Shown here: piece by piece, positions 1 through 6,700 of the stretch | How positions within the stretch are numbered: the stretch's first letter is position 1 | How the letters are laid out: each line of letters opens with the position of its first letter | Assembly: GCA_964498075.1 (NCBI GenBank) | Contig: CAZCGA010000197.1 | Location: 1-9,293 of the forward strand | Origin: CAZCGA01 sp964498075 | GTDB lineage: Bacteria; Desulfobacterota; Binatia; HRBIN30 | Direction of reading: 5' to 3' | DNA length: 9,293 nt | Position numbers and translations under genes: made by a program | Notes under the pieces: model-generated | The model's database searches: none | What the model saw: only the letters and a program-made list of their open reading frames with translations | Told to the model about the DNA's origin: nothing

Positions 1-1
1 T

Positions 2-148
2 AGCGCCGGGCAAATCAAAGCAGGCGCGCCCTGCCGCAGTGAACGCACGGCGAAGTACAACCGCCTGATGCGTATCGAAGCCGAGTTGGGCGCGCGCAGT
101 TCGCGGGTCGGACGGGAGTCGCACGGGAGTCGCTGCGTGATCTTGTAA
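2..148 (+). CDS. eno: Enolase (phosphopyruvate hydratase), C-terminal end only
   Basis: This reading frame is open from the left edge to a TAA at 146-148 and encodes the last 48 residues of an enolase. The segment reading AGQIKAGAPCRSERTAKYN, followed by a conserved RIEAELG, matches the conserved enolase C-terminus (E. coli has AGQIKTGSMSRSDRVAKYN and RIEEALG). The Lys in GQIK corresponds to the substrate-binding Lys393 of E. coli enolase. Enolase interconverts 2-phosphoglycerate and phosphoenolpyruvate in cytosolic glycolysis and gluconeogenesis. The start lies outside the window. The final 17 or so residues do not resemble enolase tails; an 11-base tandem duplication (112-133) appears to have shifted their frame. 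The stop codon overlaps the -35 box of the next promoter, so readthrough into the repressor gene is possible. The identity is secure for the conserved part. Confidence 0.87.
   Translation, partial: SAGQIKAGAPCRSERTAKYNRLMRIEAELGARSSRVGRESHGSRCVIL
112..133. repeat. 11-bp perfect tandem direct repeat in the eno 3' end
   Basis: ACGGGAGTCGC occurs at 112-122 and again immediately at 123-133. The unit length is not a multiple of three, so gain or loss of one unit changes the downstream reading frame of eno. Confidence 0.9.
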
Positions 149-171
149 ACCTACGACGAGCGTCGTAGTAT
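143..171 (+). promoter_or_regulatory. Predicted sigma70-type promoter for the blaI-led efflux operon
   Basis: A -35 box TTGTAA (143-148, four of six matches to TTGACA) and a -10 box TAGTAT (166-171, four of six matches to TATAAT) are separated by exactly 17 bases. Transcription would start near 177-180, at or just before the GTG start codon at 180. That would make the mRNA leaderless or nearly so, which agrees with the absence of a Shine-Dalgarno sequence there. The -35 box overlaps the last codons and stop of the upstream eno. This is a prediction from box matches, position and the operator between the boxes. Confidence 0.6.
151..168. promoter_or_regulatory. Probable BlaI-family operator (perfect inverted repeat)
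   Basis: CTACGACG AG CGTCGTAG is a perfect 8-base inverted repeat with a 2-base spacer. It lies between the predicted -35 and -10 boxes and overlaps the -10, directly upstream of a BlaI-family repressor gene. BlaI/MecI/CopY regulators bind short dyads containing TAC...GTA cores as dimers, and this dyad carries TACGAC/GTCGTA. Binding here would block RNA polymerase, giving autoregulation of the repressor and of the downstream efflux genes. The dyad is seen directly; its role as operator is inferred from position and family. Confidence 0.7.
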
Positions 172-179
172 CCCAGATT

Positions 180-578
180 GTGCGACGCGCTCATGCGATA
201 CCCGGCGGCCAACTGGAGCAGGCCGTGCTCGTTGCCCTGTGGGAGCTGGGACGTGCCTCAACCCGCGAGATCCATGCTCGGGTCGGAGAACCCAGCGGGT
301 TGGTCTACACGACCACCGCTAAGGTACTGGATCGCCTGCACGCCAAAGGGTTGGTGGCGCGCGAGCGCGCCGGCAAGGCGTTCGTGTACCAGCCGAAGGT
401 CAAGCGGCAGATCGTCGAACGAGCGCACGCCCGACACACGCTGCGTCGATTGCTCGGGCTCGAACCCCGTCCGGCCATCGCGGCACTGGTAGACGCCGTC
501 GAGTCATTGGACCCGGAACTGTTGGAGGATCTCGCGCGGGCGGTCAACGCCCGCCGGAGGGTCCGCCGTGGATCGTGA
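180..578 (+). CDS. BlaI/MecI/CopY-family transcriptional repressor
   Basis: This 132-residue protein has the family length and layout. A winged helix-turn-helix occupies about residues 10-75, with the typical sequence LEQAVLVALWELG, then REIHARVG, then YTTTAKVLDRLHAKGLVARE. A helical C-terminal part, probably for dimerisation, follows. Family members bind operator dyads as dimers and are released by proteolysis through an M56 membrane peptidase or by metal binding (CopY). No Cys-rich CopY metal site is visible, so the protease route fits better, and an M56 gene follows directly. The GTG start at 180 places the conserved LEQ motif at residue 12, as usual. No Shine-Dalgarno is present and the predicted transcript starts almost at this codon, so translation is probably leaderless. 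The gene overlaps the next by 11 bases. Confidence 0.9.
   Translation: MRRAHAIPGGQLEQAVLVALWELGRASTREIHARVGEPSGLVYTTTAKVLDRLHAKGLVARERAGKAFVYQPKVKRQIVERAHARHTLRRLLGLEPRPAIAALVDAVESLDPELLEDLARAVNARRRVRRGS
556..560 (+). promoter_or_regulatory. Shine-Dalgarno of the M56 gene
   Basis: GGAGG lies 7 bases upstream of the GTG at 568, within the end of the repressor gene. It supports the GTG start and an 11-base gene overlap. Confidence 0.75.
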
Positions 579-1416
579 GATCGTCCTGACGGTGCTCGCA
601 CTGGTGCTCTGCGGCCCGCTGCTCTGCGTCGGTGTGTGGTGGCCGCTGCCGCGTGCCGACGCCTGCAGCGCGCGCCACATCGAACGTGCCTGCTGGACCC
701 GCGTGTGGCGGCCGTTGCTGCCCGCCGTTATCGTCCTCGCAGCGCTGTGCGGCTGGGCACTCAGAGAACCCGACAACGCTGAGCCCGTACCGTTCCCGCT
801 CCTGCTGGCAACCCTACCGTTCGCGGCGGTGTGGTGTCGTGCCGGCGTGCGCGCCATCCGCAGCTGTGGTGTTGCTCCGGTCACCGTTCCCGCCGTCACC
901 GTGGGCCTGCTTCGTCCAACGGCCATCGTCTCCCCGCAGCTGATTGCCGTGCTCGACGGGCGCGCGCTCGCCGCAGTCGGGGCACATGAAGAGGCGCATG
1001 CGCGCCACCGCGACCCGTTGCGGATCTGGCTGGCGCAGTTGGTGACCGACCTGCAATGGCCGTCGCCGGCTGCGGCTGCGCGGCTACAGAAATGGCTGGA
1101 AGCGATCGAGCTCGCGCGCGACGAAGAAGCACGGCGCGCGGGCATTGACGGCGTCGATCTCGCCACCGCGATCCTCGCCGCTGCCCGTGTGAGCGCCGGG
1201 CGCGCGCGCCGCTCGGCAATGGCTACGCTCGGCGGTGAAGCCGAGGCGCTCGCGGAACGCATCAAACGCCTGCTGACCCCGCAGCCAGAAGTCGAACCTG
1301 TGTCGGAATCGCGTCGGCAATTGATCCTCCTAAGCGCTTCGGTGGTGACCGCCATGGTGGTTGGTGCCCTATGCGGCGAAGTGGCGGTGCACGCCCTGCT
1401 CGTGCTTGTCGTGTGA
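568..1416 (+). CDS. M56-family (BlaR1/MecR1-type) membrane metallopeptidase, sensor domain absent
   Basis: This is a 282-residue integral membrane zinc peptidase. Hydrophobic segments lie at about residues 5-25, 49-65, 76-90 and 250-282. The zinc-binding motif HEEAH (HExxH) is at 140-144. A downstream ELARDEE segment supplies the likely third ligand, Glu181, 37 residues after the second His, close to the spacing in BlaR1. In BlaR1/MecR1 this domain cleaves or triggers cleavage of the cognate BlaI repressor. Here nothing follows the last membrane segment, so the extracellular penicillin-binding sensor of BlaR1 (about 585 residues) is missing. Beta-lactam sensing is therefore unlikely, and the signal is unknown. 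GGAGG at 556-560 lies 7 bases before the GTG start at 568, inside the upstream gene, indicating translational coupling with the repressor. Metal or envelope stress as the input is inference from the efflux neighbours. Confidence 0.85.
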   Translation: MDREIVLTVLALVLCGPLLCVGVWWPLPRADACSARHIERACWTRVWRPLLPAVIVLAALCGWALREPDNAEPVPFPLLLATLPFAAVWCRAGVRAIRSCGVAPVTVPAVTVGLLRPTAIVSPQLIAVLDGRALAAVGAHEEAHARHRDPLRIWLAQLVTDLQWPSPAAAARLQKWLEAIELARDEEARRAGIDGVDLATAILAAARVSAGRARRSAMATLGGEAEALAERIKRLLTPQPEVEPVSESRRQLILLSASVVTAMVVGALCGEVAVHALLVLVV

Positions 1417-1505
1417 CGATCCCACGTGCGCTGACGCGCTGGCTCGCGGGACTCGCGAGCGGGCTGCTCTTTGGTGGCGCGATCGGGCCCGCCCGCAGCC
1501 GACCC

Positions 1506-2726
1506 ATGACAATGCAGCACCTCTTGTTCGTCGTGATGTTCAGCCTCGCGCCCTGCGTCTCGAGCCGGGCCGACGAACCGCGGCCGCTGACGGTGCAGAC
1601 CGCCATCGCATTGGCGTCGACGAACAACCCCGAATTGCGGGTGTTGGAGGTACGGATCGAAACCGCTCGGCGCACCGCCGGCGTCGCGAAAGCGTATCCG
1701 TTCAACCCTGAGTTCATCTACGATGAAGGATTGGAACGCCACTTCGGCGTGAGCCAGACTTTGGAGTGGCCCGGCAAGCGAGCGCTGCGGGAGGCGATTG
1801 CGAACCAGGACATACCCGCTGCACAGGCGGCGCTCGACGGATTCAGAGTGGTGCTGGCCGCCGAGGTGCGCGCGAAATTTTACGAGATCCTGGCGGCGCG
1901 CAAAGGTGTCGAGTTGCGCGAACGCGAGCGGCAACTCGCTGAACGGGTGCTCAACGCGGCGCGCAAACGGGTCGAAGGCGCGTTCGCACCTGTGACCGAG
2001 CGCACCAGCGCGGAGGTCGGCCTGGTGCGGGCCAGGCGGCAGTCGCGCGCCGCGCAAAAGCGATTCGCTCTGGCGCTGGCGGAGTTGAACGTCCTGCTGG
2101 GATGCGATGCCCAAACGCCAATCGAGCCGCAAGGGGAATTGACCGCGCCGCAAATGGAGGTGTCGTTGTCGACGCTCATTGAAACGGCGCTGGCGCGGCA
2201 TCCGGATCTGCGCGCGGCGCGGCTGGACTTGGAGAAACGGGGATTGAGCGTCCGGCTCGCGCGCAAGGCCGGCGCGCCCGACATCACCATCCAGCCGTTT
2301 TACGAGCAGGACACAAAGGGTCCGGATGACAAGGTGGGAATCGGCCTGACCGTGCCGTTGCCGATCTGGAATACGAGCCGCCCGAAACTCGCCGCGGCCC
2401 AGGCTGAACTGCAAGAGGCGGAGGCGGACCTAGAGAAGAAATTGCGCAAGATCGCCGCGAACATCGCCAAGGCGTTCACGGCGTGGGAGGCGGCGCGCGC
2501 AGACCTGGCGGCCTTTTCGCCCGAGCTGCAGCGGCGGATGGAGACCGAACTGGCCGCCGCCGAGCAGAAGTACGCCGGCGGCGAGCTGCCGTTCCTTTTG
2601 TGGCTGGAACTCCAGCGGACCTACTTCGACTACATGAATGAGTACTACCAATCGCTGGCCGCGGCGCGCGACACGCAATCCGAACTGGAGAAGGCGTCAG
2701 CGGTTTCGCTCGAGGAACTGAAATGA
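1506..2726 (+). CDS. czcC: CzcC-type outer-membrane efflux channel (TolC/OEP family)
   Basis: From the ATG at 1506 this is a 406-residue protein, close to the usual CzcC length. It has a signal peptide (hydrophobic core about residues 6-16, likely cleavage after Ala22 in SSRA-DEP). Two OEP-type repeats follow: one begins LTVQTAIALASTNNPEL and the second contains TLIETALARHPDLRAARLDL. The family segment QTLEWPGKR and the PLPIWNTSRP region before a long heptad-rich helix are present. As a trimer it would form the outer-membrane duct of the tripartite pump encoded with the next two genes. The start is uncertain. A GTG at 1413 overlaps the upstream stop as GTGA and would add a second hydrophobic stretch ahead of the signal peptide, and the frame also stays open to an ATG at 1371. 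The 1506 start (or the ATG at 1512) gives the cleaner exported protein. Neither has a strong Shine-Dalgarno. The stop overlaps the adaptor start by ATGA. Confidence 0.87.
   Translation: MTMQHLLFVVMFSLAPCVSSRADEPRPLTVQTAIALASTNNPELRVLEVRIETARRTAGVAKAYPFNPEFIYDEGLERHFGVSQTLEWPGKRALREAIANQDIPAAQAALDGFRVVLAAEVRAKFYEILAARKGVELRERERQLAERVLNAARKRVEGAFAPVTERTSAEVGLVRARRQSRAAQKRFALALAELNVLLGCDAQTPIEPQGELTAPQMEVSLSTLIETALARHPDLRAARLDLEKRGLSVRLARKAGAPDITIQPFYEQDTKGPDDKVGIGLTVPLPIWNTSRPKLAAAQAELQEAEADLEKKLRKIAANIAKAFTAWEAARADLAAFSPELQRRMETELAAAEQKYAGGELPFLLWLELQRTYFDYMNEYYQSLAAARDTQSELEKASAVSLEELK
2712..2717 (+). promoter_or_regulatory. Shine-Dalgarno of the adaptor gene
   Basis: GAGGAA lies 5 bases before the ATG at 2723, inside the end of the channel gene. 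It supports this start and translational coupling of the two efflux genes. Confidence 0.65.
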
Positions 2727-3703
2727 AATGCCTGGCACTCGCACTCAGCGCCACCCTGCTGTGGATGACCGCGGGTTGCGGGTGGTCGGAGAACGAGGAG
2801 ACCGAGCGACGCGAGCAGGTGGAAAAGCGCGAGCGGGCCGAAGAGGCCGAGCGCACCGAAGTGAAGCCTGATGAGAACCTGGTCAAGCTGGGTGAGGAAG
2901 CAATTGCTTCCAGCAATCTGAGAACCGTCGAGGTGCGTGCTGATTCGGGCTTGGTGACCGAGCGATTCCCGGGAAGCATCGAGTTCAACCAGAACGCCAC
3001 GGCCGTCGTGCAAGCGCCGCTGGAAGGCCGTCTCCAAGAGTGGCTGATCAACGTCGGCGACCGGGTCAAGAAAGGCCAAGCGCTGGCGCGTGTGGAGAGC
3101 CCGCAGAACCTGGGCACGCCCATCCTGCTGAAAGCCCCTTTGGACGGCGAGATTATCGAGCGCAACGCCGCGCTGGGCGATTGGGTCAAACCCGGAGACA
3201 AGCTGGCGGTGATCACCGAGTTGGGCACGATGTGGGCCGTCGCCCGCGTGCGCGAGGACATGATTGGCAAGATTCTCACCGACCAGCCGGCCACAATTCG
3301 CGTGTTGTCGTTTCTCGGCGACACGTTCACCGGCAAGCTGCTGCGCGTGGCGGCGAGCGTCGATCCGGAGACGCGCACGGTCGACTTCCTCTTCGCCGTG
3401 CCCAACGCCGAGCGCAAGTTGCGCGCCGGCATGTTCGCGCAGGTCTCGCTGGCCACCGACCGCGTGCAGGACAAGCTTCTCGTCCCCGACGAAGCGGTGC
3501 AGACTGTGCGTGGCCGCTCGGTGGTGTTTATCGAACAGCAGCGCGGCCAATACCGCATTGCACCGGTGCGGCTGGGCCCGAAGCTCGGCGAGTCGTACGT
3601 CGTGCTCGACGGCCTGAGCAACAGCGCGCGCGTCGTGACCACAGGGAGCTTCGTGCTGAAATCCGAGACCCTGCGTAGCGCATTCGCCGGCGAGCAAGAT
3701 TGA
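2723..3703 (+). CDS. czcB: CzcB-like RND periplasmic adaptor (membrane fusion protein), hairpin-less, probable lipoprotein
   Basis: This is a 326-residue periplasmic adaptor linking the inner-membrane pump to the outer-membrane channel. Residues 1-19 look like a lipoprotein signal with MTAGC, giving Cys19 as lipidation site. A very acidic and basic, Glu/Arg/Lys-rich helical stretch follows (about 23-48). The two halves of the biotinyl-lipoyl (barrel-sandwich) domain are clear: about 95-125 with VNVGDRVKKG-like sequence, and about 134-165 with KAPLDGEIIERN. A beta-barrel domain follows (VAASVDPETRTVDF, then LRAGMFAQVSL), then a membrane-proximal domain. Only about eight residues (126-133) separate the lipoyl halves, where CzcB/CusB proteins carry a coiled-coil hairpin of roughly 70 or more residues. 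No heavy-metal-binding HMA-like or His/Met-rich domain is seen. GAGGAA at 2712-2717 supports the ATG at 2723, which overlaps the czcC stop as ATGA. Confidence 0.88.
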   Translation: MKCLALALSATLLWMTAGCGWSENEETERREQVEKRERAEEAERTEVKPDENLVKLGEEAIASSNLRTVEVRADSGLVTERFPGSIEFNQNATAVVQAPLEGRLQEWLINVGDRVKKGQALARVESPQNLGTPILLKAPLDGEIIERNAALGDWVKPGDKLAVITELGTMWAVARVREDMIGKILTDQPATIRVLSFLGDTFTGKLLRVAASVDPETRTVDFLFAVPNAERKLRAGMFAQVSLATDRVQDKLLVPDEAVQTVRGRSVVFIEQQRGQYRIAPVRLGPKLGESYVVLDGLSNSARVVTTGSFVLKSETLRSAFAGEQD

Positions 3704-3716
3704 ACCGCGCGCGGCG

Positions 3717-6700
3717 ATGAATGCCCTGATTCGATTCGCGCTGAGCCAGCGGGCTTTGATCGTGCTGCTGGCCGCACTGCTCGCGGTCGTGGGCATTGTT
3801 TCGTTCCAGCAGTTGCCGATCGATGCCGTGCCGGACATCACCAACGTGCAGGTGCAGATCAATACCCAGGTCAAGGCGCTGGCGCCGGCGGAGATTGAGA
3901 AGCTGGTGACCTTCCCCATCGAGACGGCGGTGAGCGGCGTGCCTGGCGTGACCGAATTGCGGTCGCTGACCAAATACGGCTTGTCGCAGGTGACGGTCGT
4001 GTTTGCGGACGGCACGGACATCTATTGGGCGCGCCAGCGCATCTCGGAACGACTGACCGAGGCACGCGAACGGTTGCCCCAAGGCGTGCAGCCAGTGCTC
4101 GGGCCAATCTCGACCGGCTTGGGTGAAATTTTTCACTATGCCGTGGAGGGTGAAGGCCAGTCGCTGACGGAACTGCGCACCCTCCAGGACTGGATGATCA
4201 AGCCGCAGTTGCGCGGCGTGCCTGGCGTGGCCGAGGTCAATTCCATCGGCGGCTACGAAAAGCAGTATCACGTCACCCCTGATCCCGCGCAGTTGGCCAG
4301 CTACGGCCTGACCTTCCGCGATGTCTTCGAGGCGCTGGAGGCAAACAATGCCAACGCCGGCGGCGCATACATCGAACATAGCGGCGAGCAATACCTCGTG
4401 CGCGGCGTCGGCCTGGCGCAGAGCGTGGCCGACCTGGAAAACATCGTGCTGACCGCGAAGCGCGGCACGCCTGTGTACGTGCGCGACGTGGCCGAGGTCG
4501 GCGTCGGCGAGGAGCTGCGGACGGGCGCCGCCACTGAAGGCGGACGCGAGACGGTGTACGGCCTGGCGATGATGCTGACGGGCGAAAACTCACGCGCCGT
4601 TGCCATCCGCGTCCGGGAGAAGCTCCACCAGATCGAGCAGACATTGCCCACCGGAGTGACCATTAAACCGCTGTACGACCGCTCTGTGCTCGTGAACCAA
4701 ACGATTCGCACCGTACGCAACAACCTGGTGGAGGGCGGCGTCCTGGTCATTGCCGTGCTGTTGCTGCTGCTCGGGCAGGTACGCGCCGCGTTGATCGTCG
4801 CATCGGCCATCCCGTTTTCGATGCTCTTTGCCGTCATCGGTATGGTGCAAAACAAAATCTCCGGGAACCTGATGAGCTTGGGTGCGATTGATTTCGGGTT
4901 GATCGTGGACGGCGCGGTGGTGATGGTAGAAAGCATCGTGCGCCGCCTGGGCGAGCACCAGCACAAGCTCGGACGCCCGCTGAATCACGAGGAGCGCCGG
5001 CAGGCGTTGACCGAAGCGGCGCTGGAGATGGGCCGGCCCGTGACGTTTGCCGTGGCCATCATAATGATCGTGTATCTGCCGATCCTGACGTTGCAAGGCG
5101 TCGAGGGAAAAATGTTCCGGCCGATGGCCGCGACAGTGTTGCTGGCGCTGGGCGGCGCGCTGGTGCTCACACTCACGCTCGTGCCGGCGCTGTGCTCGCT
5201 GGCGATGCGCGGCAAAGTCGCCGAGCGGGAGAACTGGCTGATGCGGCTGGTCAAGCGCGCCTACGCGCCGGCGCTGCGGCTGGCGTTGCGCTGGCGCTGG
5301 CCGACCGTGGGTGGGGCGGTGGCGGGTGTGGCGCTCGCGCTGTGGCTGTTCACGCGGCTGGGCGCGGTGTTCGTACCGCAACTGGACGAAGGCTCGATCG
5401 ACATCCGCCCGTACCGATTGCCCAGCATCTCGCTGACCGAATCGCTGCACATGCAAGCGCACCTCGAAAAGGCCGTGCTGGAATTCCCCGAAGTGGAGAC
5501 TGTCTTTTCCCGCATCGGCACGGCCGAGGTGGCCAGCGACCCGATGGGCGTGAACACCGGCGACGTGTTCGTGATGCTGAAGCCGCGCGCTGAATGGCGC
5601 ACCGCCCGGACCAAAGACGAATTGATCGAGAAGATGCAGGAGCGATTGGCGAAGCTGCCTGGCCAGAATACGGTCTTCACCCAGCCCATCCAGGACCGGT
5701 TTGACGAGCTCATCGCCGGCGTGCGCGCTGATGTGGCAATCAAGGTGTTCGGCGACGACCTCGACACGTTGCGGCGCGTCGGTCAGCGGATCGCCGACGT
5801 GCTCGGCACGGTGCGCGGTGCGCAGGACGTGCTGTTTGAGCAAGTCGGCGGGCTGCCAGTGCTGGAGATGCAGGTGGACCGCCAAGCCATTGCCCGCTAC
5901 GGCGTGAACGTCGCCGACGTGCTGGACTTGATCGAGACGGCCATCGGCGGCAAGGAAGCGGGGCAATTGTTTGAGGGCGAACGGCGCTTCGCCATCATCG
6001 TGCGGCTGCCTGAGCCGTTGCGGCAGCAAATGGATGAGCTGAAACAACTCACCGTCAAGACCCCTTCGGGTGCGCTGATTCCGCTGGCGCAGTTGGCCCG
6101 CATCAAGGTTGTCGAGGGCTTGAACCAGATCAACCGCGAACGCGGCCGCCGGCGCGCTGCCGTGCAGTGCAACGTCCGCGGTCGCGACATCGGCAGCTTC
6201 ATCAGCGAGGTCCAGGCGCGCATCGCGGCGGAGGTTCAGCCGAAACTCCCTCCCGGTTACGCGATTGAATACGGGGGCCAGTTCGAGAACCTGCAGGCTG
6301 CCCGGCGGCGGTTGGCGATTGTGGTGCCCGTGGCGTTGGGCCTGATTTTCTTTCTGCTGTTCAGCGCGTTCAAGAGCATGCGCCAGGCACTGCTGATTTT
6401 CACCGGTGTGCCGCTGGCCGTGGCGGGTGGGGTTTTTGCACTGGCCCTCCGCGACTTGCCGTTCAGCATCTCGGCGGCCGTCGGCTTCATCGCGCTGAGC
6501 GGTGTGGCCGTGCTCAACGGCGTGGTGATGGTGAGTTACATCAACCGGCTCCNNNNNNNNNNAAGCTCGAAACTTGGGACCGACGAGCTGCCGATTCTGA
6601 AGGCGCAGTTCAAGGAGGCCGGGATTGAGATGGACTTTGAGCTAATGGATTCCATCAGTTACATCAACCGGCTCCGCGAAGAAGGCACACCCATCGCCGC

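Noticed and set aside
1371..1505. Longer starts for the channel gene at ATG 1371 or GTG 1413 (the latter overlapping the M56 stop as GTGA).
   Set aside because: They would put a second hydrophobic segment ahead of the clear signal peptide. The 1413 start cannot be excluded and is noted in the feature.
504..2414. A very long open frame on the minus strand (636 codons) opposite the M56 and channel genes.
   Set aside because: It is Arg/His/Gln-rich low-complexity translation typical of the antisense of high-GC genes, it matches no family I know, and the + strand genes here are clearly recognisable.
2645..6047. Several long minus-strand frames opposite the adaptor and pump genes (for example 2645-4021 and 4590-6047).
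   Set aside because: Same high-GC antisense shadow effect; composition is not protein-like and they lie opposite unambiguous CzcB/CzcA coding sequence.
6534..6675. The paired 19-mers as target-site duplication or direct repeats of a mobile element.
   Set aside because: One copy ends exactly at an N gap, the distance is only 123 bases including placeholder Ns, and collapsing them restores normal CzcA, so an assembly artefact is far more likely.
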